From an uncultured Phycisphaerales bacterium (GTDB taxonomy: Bacteria > Planctomycetota > Phycisphaerae > Phycisphaerales > SM1A02): a stretch of DNA of 14,707 nucleotides. The DNA is taken from positions 1-14,707 of the forward strand of contig CAMPIL010000045.1 in the NCBI GenBank assembly GCA_946886375.1, written 5' to 3'. The translations under genes were made by a program, and so were the position numbers. The notes under the pieces were generated by a model. That model saw only the letters and a program-made list of their open reading frames with translations. It was not told the origin of the DNA and did no database searches. Below, one piece after another: positions 6,465 to 12,946 of this stretch. How positions within the stretch are numbered: position 1 is the stretch's first letter; each line of letters begins with the position of its first letter.

Positions 6465-7592
6465 ATGGTTTTGGCTGATTCATATCTTCACACGCTCGAT
6501 CCGTTCGTGATCGAGTTTTCATCCGGCTTTGGCGTGCGCTGGTACGGGCTGTCGTACGCGATGGGTTTTCTCGTTGCGTGGATGATGATTCGGTGGATTT
6601 CCCGCCGCAGTTGGAGCCCACTGCCGCCGCAGAAAGTCGGCGATTTGATGTTCGCTGTGATCTTGGGCGTGCTGCTGGGCGGACGGCTGGGTTATGCGAT
6701 TTTCTATGAGCCGCACCTGTTCATCGGGTTCAGCAAAAGCCTTCCGTACTGGGACCTGCTGGCGATCAACAAGGGCGGCATGGCGAGTCACGGCGGGATG
6801 ATCGGCGTGATCATCTCGGTGTGGTGGTTCGGCATGAAAAACAACACGTCGTCGCTGCACCTGCTTGATCTTGCGGGCATGGCCACCACGCCGGGGCTGT
6901 GTCTCGGGCGAATCGCCAACTTCATCAACGCCGAACTCTGGGGCAAGCCGCTGCCCGATTCGATGCAGTCGTATGTGGCCGGGCGAGGACTGACCGGCGT
7001 CGATCCGCCTTGGTGGAGCATCAAGTACGCGCAGGAAATCACGGAAGTCTGGCTGCCGATCGTCAACCATCCGCAGCGGCATTCACCGCAACTGGTGCAG
7101 GATGCGCAGGAACGGTTGGACCTGGCGGCCCAGCAACTGGCGCCGATTATTCCCCCGAGCGGGAACTTTTTTGATCAGGCTGTGCATGCAGCGCGGGACA
7201 CGAGCGTTGCGCTGCACGAGCAGGTCGCGCTGGCGATCAAGCCGCTCTTGACTGCGTTTTATCCATCGCAGATTTTCCAGGCGATTACGGATGGGCCGAT
7301 CCTGTTTGGGCTGCTGGTGCTGATCTGGCTTCGGCCGCGCAAGCCCGGCGTGGTGGGCTCGTGGTTTTTGATCTGGTACGGCATCCTGCGGATTGCGACG
7401 GAAGTGTTCCGCCAACCCGACGCAGGCGTGCCGTTGACGTTTGGACTGCTCTCGCGCGGGCAAACGCTGAGTTTGCTGATGATTGTGATTGGATTGGTTT
7501 GCTTGAGGATCGCTACAAAACGCGATGTTCCACCTATCGGCGGACTGTTCGCCGGCGGAGTGAAGCCGACGACAGGTGTGGCAAAACAATGA
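6465..7592 (+). CDS. lgt: Prolipoprotein diacylglyceryl transferase Lgt
   Basis: Integral inner-membrane enzyme that transfers diacylglycerol from phosphatidylglycerol to the lipobox cysteine of prelipoproteins, the first step of lipoprotein maturation. It has 375 residues from the ATG at 6465, against roughly 260-300 for typical members. Family motifs: GGMASHGG with His109; GRIANFINAELWG at 148-160 (the Lgt signature); YPSQ at 266-269 in place of the common HPSQ; and RIATEVFRQPD at 309-319, including the conserved Arg. Several hydrophobic segments flank these. Between ELWG and YPSQ lie about 105 residues, including a hydrophilic helical stretch (about 205-255); this insertion accounts for the extra length. 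The open frame extends upstream to 6195, but that part is antisense to trpD and is rejected. No Shine-Dalgarno sequence is visible. Likely clients in the window are the M48 protease and the dehydrogenase, both with lipoboxes. Confidence 0.95.
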   Translation: MVLADSYLHTLDPFVIEFSSGFGVRWYGLSYAMGFLVAWMMIRWISRRSWSPLPPQKVGDLMFAVILGVLLGGRLGYAIFYEPHLFIGFSKSLPYWDLLAINKGGMASHGGMIGVIISVWWFGMKNNTSSLHLLDLAGMATTPGLCLGRIANFINAELWGKPLPDSMQSYVAGRGLTGVDPPWWSIKYAQEITEVWLPIVNHPQRHSPQLVQDAQERLDLAAQQLAPIIPPSGNFFDQAVHAARDTSVALHEQVALAIKPLLTAFYPSQIFQAITDGPILFGLLVLIWLRPRKPGVVGSWFLIWYGILRIATEVFRQPDAGVPLTFGLLSRGQTLSLLMIVIGLVCLRIATKRDVPPIGGLFAGGVKPTTGVAKQ

Positions 7593-7757
7593 AATGAACG
7601 GCAAGCGGATCGAATGCGGCTGGGTCGTGGCAATCGCAGCAGTTGCGTCGTCCGGTTTTTAGCCAAAAGCCGAAGGAGCGATGCCACTGCTCATTCCGCG
7701 CTCCGCGGTGAGACGCGCGGTCACCAAGCCTCTGGGTTGTCGGTATCTCGCATTCGG
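7593..7757. other. Convergent intergenic gap, lgt to holB
   Basis: A gap between convergent stops that carries several inverted repeats. The main one is CGGTTTTT (7653-7660), AGCC loop, AAAAGCCG (7665-7672), an eight-pair stem with one wobble. Others are GGAGCG (7675-7680) with CGCTCC (7699-7704), and GGTGA (7707-7711) with TCACC (7721-7725). Read on the minus strand, the GGAGCG/CGCTCC stem is followed by TTCGGCTTTTGG, a possible weak terminator for holB. An AAGGAG before the ATG at 7681 opens only an antisense frame to holB, so no gene is called here. Confidence 0.4.
7653..7674 (-). repeat. Shared 3'-region element, copy 1 (downstream of holB)
   Basis: On the minus strand this 22-base stretch matches 12854-12875 on the plus strand at 19 of 22 positions. 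The common core is GGYTTTTGGCTRAAAACC, itself nearly palindromic around GGCT. It begins 83 bases past the holB stop, in the sense direction of that gene. Confidence 0.5.
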
Positions 7758-8924
7758 TCACGCCGCCGCTGAGGGTGTGCGCAGCGACCATTGCACGACG
7801 AGATTTTCCATCAGCATCTTCACATTGACGTTGGACTCAAGTTGCCGCTCTGCATCGCGCAGCAGGTCGATCATTCGCATCCAGTTGCTCACCTCCGTCC
7901 CCGCTTCAACGTCGCTGGCGAGACGTCTGCGGAGGTGGGCCGCCACCAGTGCGAACACGTGCTTTGCGCCGTCTTTGTTCGCCGCGTCCTTGCTCGTGGT
8001 TTGCTTGCCGTGAGTTTTCACCCATTGCTGGGCAAATTCCTCGACGAAACCGCTCAACGCCTCGCCCATGGAGGCGGGGAAGTTGCCGCGCTCAAGGTCC
8101 GCGAGCATTGGCTCCAGTGTGGTCTGCCAGTTGTAGAAGCCATATTCCAGTGCGAGCAGTGCGACGCCGGGCGAGCCGTCAGCGTATTCAAGCGACCACT
8201 GCAGTTCCTTCGCCGCCGCAGCTCCAGACAACAGCGGCCGCTCATCTTCAGGGCGCTTCTGCCGCGCCGCTTCCACCGCTCCGCTTTTCATCCAGTGTTT
8301 CATCGCCTGCTCATCCAACCGGCCGAAGCGCACATGCTGGCATCGGCTGAGGATCGTCGGCAGCAGACGATCGGGCTGACTGGTGATGAGGAAAAACCAC
8401 GTGTCCGAGGGCGGCTCCTCCAGCGTCTTGAGCATCGCGTTCTGGCCCGTCTGGTCCAGGAGTTCGGCTTCATCGATGATGAACACCTTGCCGTGTCCCA
8501 TTTGCGCGGTGCGATAGGCGGCGGCATCGTGATACGTCTCGCCGGACTTCCCGCCAATCACGCGCTCGCGCAGCAGGTCGATGGGAATGTTCAACTGCTT
8601 CTTGTCGCGCAGGCTGCGGTTGTCGGAGAACTTCGCCATTTCCTTGCGGATGATGTGCAGATCGGGATGAGTCCCGGCGTGAATGAGATTCTGAATGCGC
8701 GAGTCGCCGCCGCCTTCAATCAGGCGCGTTGCATCGCCCGCGTCATGCTCGCGTACGGCCTGGCGTGCGGCGGGATCGAGCAGCACGCGGGCAGCTTCCA
8801 ACGCGGCGGTGTACTTTCCCACGCCGCGCGATCCCGAAAAAATCCAGCCATGATGAAAGCGGCCTGAGCGCAACGCGTTGCGCAGGATGTACAAGGCGCG
8901 CGATTGGCCGAGTATTTGAGTCAT
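7758..8924 (-). CDS. holB: DNA polymerase III subunit delta prime
   Basis: Clamp-loader subunit of the replicative polymerase, AAA+ fold, 388 residues. In order it shows ILGQSRALYILRNAL at the N-terminus (typical of DnaX/HolB), a P-loop-like GSRGVGKYT at 31-39, and HPDLH at 86-90. A Walker B segment KVFIIDEAELL (146-156) follows, then NAMLKTLEEPP, the sensor-1 stretch FFLITSQPDRLLPTI and the SRC motif at 193-195. The last features are characteristic of delta prime. The P-loop has Tyr where Ser/Thr is usual after GK. No cysteines occur between residues 40 and 90, where the four-Cys zinc module of many homologues sits. The C-terminal part lacks the tau-type extension and matches delta prime rather than DnaX. 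No Shine-Dalgarno sequence precedes the ATG. It lies 38 bases downstream of the M48 protease gene on the same strand and may be cotranscribed with it. Confidence 0.9.
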   Translation of the reverse strand: MTQILGQSRALYILRNALRSGRFHHGWIFSGSRGVGKYTAALEAARVLLDPAARQAVREHDAGDATRLIEGGGDSRIQNLIHAGTHPDLHIIRKEMAKFSDNRSLRDKKQLNIPIDLLRERVIGGKSGETYHDAAAYRTAQMGHGKVFIIDEAELLDQTGQNAMLKTLEEPPSDTWFFLITSQPDRLLPTILSRCQHVRFGRLDEQAMKHWMKSGAVEAARQKRPEDERPLLSGAAAAKELQWSLEYADGSPGVALLALEYGFYNWQTTLEPMLADLERGNFPASMGEALSGFVEEFAQQWVKTHGKQTTSKDAANKDGAKHVFALVAAHLRRRLASDVEAGTEVSNWMRMIDLLRDAERQLESNVNVKMLMENLVVQWSLRTPSAAA

Positions 8925-8962
8925 ACGGAGGCGTTGGATCGTAGGGCCAAATCGCTGTCCGA

Positions 8963-9967
8963 TCAGCGCGGCTTGGCCAGGTTTTCGCGCGCATTCTTTT
9001 GTTCCGGCGAGCCGCCGGGCTCAAAGCAGTTGTTGAACGCCGAGAGCAGCGCCTGCGCGTTTTCCATGGATTTGTCGGCCGGAAGCGACTTGCCCAGTTC
9101 CGCCGAGCGGGCCTGCAATTGCTTGAAGCGCGCTTCGTTCGCCACCGGCGCGCGACGCCATTGGGACGCATCAGGCGGAAGCGCCGCGGCGCGCTGCTTC
9201 GCGGCCTCCACCCGGCTGGCCAGCGAAGGGTGATCGCTCATCATCTCAGGCGTGGTGTCGTAGCCAAGGTCGATCATCTGCTGGAAGAAATCGTCAAAGC
9301 GCTTGGGATCCCATCCAGCGCGGGTGTAAAAGTTGAAACCAAGTTCATCGGCTTCGGCTTCATCCTTGCGCGTATATCCCATGCCGATGAACTGACCCGC
9401 TGCCATCGTCGCTCCCGCCGCGCCCAAGCCATATTCCACGCCATGGTCTTTCCCGCCCACGGCCGCACCGGCAACTCCAGCGCCAAGTGCAGCGGCCAGC
9501 GTAGTGTGCTGGCGATTCATCCCCTTATGCACGTGTCGGCCGTAAATGTGCCCGTATTCGTGCGCCATGACGGCAGCGAGTTCATCCTCGCTGCTGCACT
9601 TCTGAAATAACTCGCTGTAGATGTACATGTGCTCGCCGCCGGTGGTGAAGGCATTGAGCGTCTTGGAATTCACAAAATGGAACCGCATGCCTTGCGCGAA
9701 CATCCAGGAATTGTCTTCCTGGCGCGTGGCTTCGGGACCGTAGTTCTGCTGATTCATCTCCCGGGCCGCGCTGATGATCCGGTCGCCCACCGATTGCAGG
9801 TAGCCCGCGAGTTCCGGATCGGTGATCACCGTCGGCTTCAACTCATCGTGGACCTGATTGGCTTGGCCGATGACCGCGCGGTCGCTGGCGCATCCGCCTA
9901 AATTGGAGGCGATGATTGCAATTGACACGAGCGCGGAAGACAGTTTGATTCGCGTAATTGTGAACAT
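8963..9967 (-). CDS. M48-family zinc metalloprotease, lipoprotein
   Basis: A 334-residue predicted lipoprotein protease of peptidase family M48, the group that includes BepA and LoiP, which degrade misfolded envelope proteins. A signal sequence ends in the lipobox LGGC, with Cys26 as the likely lipidated residue. The zinc site is visible: HEYGH at 136-140 (two His and the catalytic Glu). RKDEAEADELG at 200-210 probably provides Glu203 as third ligand, with Asp207. Gly/Ala-rich hydrophobic stretches at about 155-195 lie between them, as in many M48 lipoproteins. The family-typical AGWDP and SDHPSLASRVEA segments follow; DHPS is seen in many BepA-like proteases. The tail is helical and charged. 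It is divergent from comEC and upstream of holB on the same strand. The role in envelope protein quality control is inferred from the family. No TPR domain is obvious, unlike BepA. Confidence 0.92.
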   Translation of the reverse strand: MFTITRIKLSSALVSIAIIASNLGGCASDRAVIGQANQVHDELKPTVITDPELAGYLQSVGDRIISAAREMNQQNYGPEATRQEDNSWMFAQGMRFHFVNSKTLNAFTTGGEHMYIYSELFQKCSSEDELAAVMAHEYGHIYGRHVHKGMNRQHTTLAAALGAGVAGAAVGGKDHGVEYGLGAAGATMAAGQFIGMGYTRKDEAEADELGFNFYTRAGWDPKRFDDFFQQMIDLGYDTTPEMMSDHPSLASRVEAAKQRAAALPPDASQWRRAPVANEARFKQLQARSAELGKSLPADKSMENAQALLSAFNNCFEPGGSPEQKNARENLAKPR

Positions 9968-10048
9968 GGTGCGACCCCTGCGGGACTTCCTCCAAATCGA
10001 CCCGCCGCACGGCAGGCCATTCCATTGACATGGTAACCGATACGAAGG
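9968..10048. promoter_or_regulatory. Divergent M48 protease / comEC control region
   Basis: A short gap between divergent genes must hold control signals for both. A perfect TTGACA occurs at 10025-10030 on the plus strand, but no convincing -10 lies at normal spacing (GGTGGT or GATACG are poor), so it is only a hint. A purine-rich TTTGGAGGAAG is present on the minus strand, but it lies too far from the protease ATG to be its ribosome site; a closer CAGGGG is possible. Confidence 0.3.
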
Positions 10049-12784
10049 GTGGTTCGGAATCGGTATGGATCAGCCGCCGCTCAACAGTTGCACCCGGCCG
10101 CAAACCCCGCGACGATGACGGTCATGTCTGGCGGGTTGAATCGCAGTGATTCCTCGGGCAGCACGGGTGAGGTGCACGCCAACAGGCCCGTTACAAGCCT
10201 GTCGATGCTGGTTGCGCTGGCGTTGTCGATGGGCATTGTGATTGGCTGGCGCTGGCCCGAATCGCTCGGTCGGCCGGTGTGGCCGTGGCTGGGGTTTGCC
10301 GCGGCGCTGTTGCTGGTTGCCGCGTATGTTCGGCGGCGGCGAGCCGACGTTCCGGCTGCGGCGATCGCGTTGACGTTGGTTGCCGTGACTGCCATCGGCG
10401 CGGCGTGGGTGACGCTGAAGCAGCACTACTCGCTGCCGGATGATCTGGCCGCGATGATCGGCGACGACTCGACGCTGGTGCGGCTGCGCGGCTCCGCGCT
10501 CAACTCGCCGGTGACCCGGCACCGCGTGGGCGGTGCGCTGGCGAAGTTCGATTATCGCCCGCCTTCAACGTACTTTCGCCTGCGCGTTGAGGCGATGATG
10601 GATCACCGCGGCGTTGAGAGTCCTGCGCGGGGCGAAGTGCTGGTGCGCGTCGATGAGTCCGTCGCTCCATTTCGCGCCGGCGACACGGTGCAGGTGACTG
10701 GATTTCTGCTTCGCCCCGGACCGCCGCGCAATCCCGGCGAGTTTGACTACCGCGCCTATGCGCAATCGCTGGGGCAGGCCGGTCTTCTTCGAGTGGAGCA
10801 GCGCGATCTCCTGACGGTGACGCCCGCAACGCGAGGTTCGCTGTACGAATGGTTTCTCAACTGGCGCGACCAGCTTCGACGCCGTGCCGGCGGGTGGCTG
10901 CTGTCTGATCTTCCGCAGACTTCGCGCACCGAGCGAGATTCGCTCCTGGGCAGCCTGTTGCTGGGACTGCGCGATGAGCAGATCGACGGCGTGTATGGAT
11001 CATTCCAGCGCGTCGGTCTGGCGCACGTGCTGGCAATTTCCGGATTTCACCTGGGCGTGCTTGCGGGTTTCGTGTTGTTGATGGCGCGATTGATCAGCGG
11101 TCAGCGCGCCTGGCACGGCTGGCTGGTCATTGCCTTCGTCTTGCTCTATCTGCTGCTGGTGGAAACCGGAATGCCGGTGCTGCGTGCAGGCGTGATGACG
11201 ATTCTTGCCAGCCTTGGGTTGGTGTACGGTCGGCGATTGCACGTGGGCGGGTTGGTCTGGACCAGCGCGATTGTTCTGTTGCTGTGGCGTCCGGATCAAC
11301 TGTTCAACGGAGGTTTTCAACTGACGTTTGGCGTGGTGCTGGGATTGATTCACCTCGCGCCGCCGCTGCGGCGGCGATGGTTCGGCCGGCCGAATCCAGA
11401 AGCCCCCACGATCGGCGCGATGGCGGCCCAGTGGCTGTTCACCGCGCTGGCATCGTCCATGGCGGCATGGCTGATCGCTCTGCCGATCGCGCTGTTTCAC
11501 TTCGGCTTCATCTCGCCTTGGGGCGTGATTCTGAGCGTGCTTACGCTGCCGCTGGCGGCGGTCATCCTCGCCATCGGGTTTCTGAAAATGGCCCTGGCGG
11601 CAATTTTGCCGAGCGCAGCGATGCTCATCGGCATCCCACTGTCGATCAGCACTGACATTCTGCTGGCGATCGTCATGACCGCCGATGCGCTTCCCGGCGC
11701 GGTGTGGCACATCGCCAATCCGTCATCAACGTGGGCGCTCGCCGCGACCCTTTGGGTGTGCTGGCTGTTGAGGGGCGATCGATGGGCGATGTACGGCATC
11801 GGCAAAACAATGCGTGCGATGAGACTGCGTCGGGTTGATGCATCCCAATTGACCCAACTCAAACCTGGAAATCTGCGCCTGCGGCGCCGGCATCCGCTTT
11901 CCACGGTGAAATGGCTGACAGGGGCGGCCCTGGTGTGCTGGCTGCTCTGGCCGCATGGTTCGAATGCGGCGTTGCGCATCGACATGCTCGCGGTGGGTGA
12001 CGGCTCGTGCTACCTGATCCGTAGCGGTTCCAGCACGGTGGTGTTCGATGCGGGGTCAAGTTCAGACCTCAACGTCGCGAGGCGGTCACTGATTCCAGCG
12101 CTCCGCCGCATGGGAGTGCGCCACATTGACGCCATCGCAATCAGTCATGCCGACATGGACCATTACTCGGCGGTCGTGGAACTGTCGGAGGAATTCAGCG
12201 TGGAGGAGGTCCTGGTGACGCCTCAGATTCTGCAGGCGGCGCAGGATGATCGATCAGGCCCGATCGCATTCATGCTGGAGCGGCTCAATCAGGCCCGGCC
12301 GGCGCTGCGCACGATGGTTGTCGGCGACCACGAGCAATTCGGCAGCGCAATCTGGACGTGGCTCAGCCCCAGCGAAGAGCGGACCTACCAGCGCGACAAT
12401 GACGCTTCGATGGTCATTCGCATTGAATGTGCGGGACGGAGCATTCTGATGTGCGGCGACATTCAGCGCAAAACGATGAATGAATTGTTGGGCGAAGATG
12501 CCCTGACGATTCGCGCCGATGTCCTGGAACTGCCGCACCACGGCAGCCATCACGCGGTCGCAGAGAAGTTTGTGCGTCGCGTGGAGCCGCGCGTCGTGAT
12601 GCAATCGACAGGCTGGACGCGCTGGAGCCGGGACAAATGGGCGGCGGCGCTTCAGGGCAAGGAGCGATTGGTGACGGCGCGCGATGGTGCGTGCTGGGTG
12701 GAGATCGGGCCGGATGGTGCCATCAGCACGGGGCGGTTCATTGGTAATGCAGAACCACAAGGTAGCGGGGTGTCGCCGAAGTGA
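10049..12784 (+). CDS. comEC: ComEC/Rec2-family DNA internalisation protein
   Basis: Membrane channel that moves single-stranded DNA across the inner membrane during natural transformation; 911 residues, complete three-part architecture. Hydrophobic segments near 50-125 precede an OB-like DUF4131 region (about 135-260, with VRVDESVAPFRAGDTVQVTG). The Competence domain follows, with RVGLAHVLAISGFHLGVLAG around 320-340 and many membrane helices to about 590. The C-terminal metallo-beta-lactamase-like domain starts near 644 (DMLAVGDGSCYLI). It keeps SHADMDH (His700, Asp702, Asp704, His705), CGD with Asp804, and LPHHGSHH (His830/His831), so metal binding and nuclease activity are plausible. The GTG at 10049 is uncertain: ATGs at 10115 or 10124, just before the first membrane segments, are also possible, and none has a proper ribosome site. 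No other competence genes are in the window, so actual transformability cannot be judged. Confidence 0.93.
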   Translation: MVRNRYGSAAAQQLHPAANPATMTVMSGGLNRSDSSGSTGEVHANRPVTSLSMLVALALSMGIVIGWRWPESLGRPVWPWLGFAAALLLVAAYVRRRRADVPAAAIALTLVAVTAIGAAWVTLKQHYSLPDDLAAMIGDDSTLVRLRGSALNSPVTRHRVGGALAKFDYRPPSTYFRLRVEAMMDHRGVESPARGEVLVRVDESVAPFRAGDTVQVTGFLLRPGPPRNPGEFDYRAYAQSLGQAGLLRVEQRDLLTVTPATRGSLYEWFLNWRDQLRRRAGGWLLSDLPQTSRTERDSLLGSLLLGLRDEQIDGVYGSFQRVGLAHVLAISGFHLGVLAGFVLLMARLISGQRAWHGWLVIAFVLLYLLLVETGMPVLRAGVMTILASLGLVYGRRLHVGGLVWTSAIVLLLWRPDQLFNGGFQLTFGVVLGLIHLAPPLRRRWFGRPNPEAPTIGAMAAQWLFTALASSMAAWLIALPIALFHFGFISPWGVILSVLTLPLAAVILAIGFLKMALAAILPSAAMLIGIPLSISTDILLAIVMTADALPGAVWHIANPSSTWALAATLWVCWLLRGDRWAMYGIGKTMRAMRLRRVDASQLTQLKPGNLRLRRRHPLSTVKWLTGAALVCWLLWPHGSNAALRIDMLAVGDGSCYLIRSGSSTVVFDAGSSSDLNVARRSLIPALRRMGVRHIDAIAISHADMDHYSAVVELSEEFSVEEVLVTPQILQAAQDDRSGPIAFMLERLNQARPALRTMVVGDHEQFGSAIWTWLSPSEERTYQRDNDASMVIRIECAGRSILMCGDIQRKTMNELLGEDALTIRADVLELPHHGSHHAVAEKFVRRVEPRVVMQSTGWTRWSRDKWAAALQGKERLVTARDGACWVEIGPDGAISTGRFIGNAEPQGSGVSPK

Positions 12785-12803
12785 TGAGTGCGATGATCGC
12801 CGG

Positions 12804-12831
12804 TCATTCCGAACAACTCATTCCGAGCAAC
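12804..12831 (+). repeat. 14-base tandem direct repeat
   Basis: Two abutting 14-base units, TCATTCCGAACAAC at 12804-12817 and TCATTCCGAGCAAC at 12818-12831, differ at one base. They are flanked by CCGGT (12800-12804) and ACCGG (12830-12834), a short inverted pair. The unit lies in the 3' region of comEC, upstream of the dehydrogenase gene. Confidence 0.6.
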
Positions 12832-12840
12832 CGGTGCCGC

Positions 12841-12863
12841 CCGAAAAGTACATTTCGGTTTTT
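12841..12863 (+). terminator. Candidate intrinsic terminator of comEC
   Basis: CCGAAA (12841-12846) pairs with TTTCGG (12853-12858) across AGTACA and is followed directly by TTTTT (12859-12863). The stem is only six pairs, half of them A-T, so it is a weak terminator by the usual criteria. It overlaps the shared element that starts at 12854, whose own stem (GGTTTT with AAAACC) would compete with this one. Confidence 0.4.
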
Positions 12864-12875
12864 GGCTGAAAACCA
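12854..12875 (+). repeat. Shared 3'-region element, copy 2 (downstream of comEC)
   Basis: This copy matches the minus-strand element at 7653-7674 at 19 of 22 positions and begins 69 bases past the comEC stop, in its sense direction. GGTTTT (12857-12862) and AAAACC (12869-12874) form a stem; a T-G pair extends it to a GGCT loop. Confidence 0.5.
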
Positions 12876-12910
12876 AATAGTGCGATCTTGGTGACGCGCT
12901 GCGTCGGCGG

Positions 12911-12938
12911 GTTGCGCAGTCACTGTGCGCACTACAAT
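12911..12938 (+). promoter_or_regulatory. Candidate promoter of the dehydrogenase gene
   Basis: TACAAT at 12933-12938 is one base from the -10 consensus, with a partial -35 (GTTGCG or TTGCGC, 12911-12917) at 15-16 base spacing. Initiation about seven bases downstream would fall at or next to the ATG at 12947, giving a nearly leaderless message, which fits the absence of a ribosome site. Confidence 0.35.
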
Positions 12939-12946
12939 CACCGCGG

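Noticed and set aside
7690..7698. CTCATTCCG shared with 12817-12825
   Set aside because: A nine-base match between two short gaps is expected by chance reasonably often, and its orientation relative to the shared 22-base element differs between the two places.
7681..8013. Small gene starting at ATG 7681 after AAGGAG
   Set aside because: The ribosome-like site is only two bases from the ATG and most of the frame is antisense to holB. The product is Ser/Arg-rich with no motif.
7791..8867. 358-codon open frame on the plus strand
   Set aside because: Antisense to holB, which carries Walker B, SRC and other delta prime motifs.
10025..10030. TTGACA as the comEC promoter -35
   Set aside because: No acceptable -10 hexamer lies 15-19 bases downstream, so it is mentioned only as part of the divergent region and not called as a promoter.
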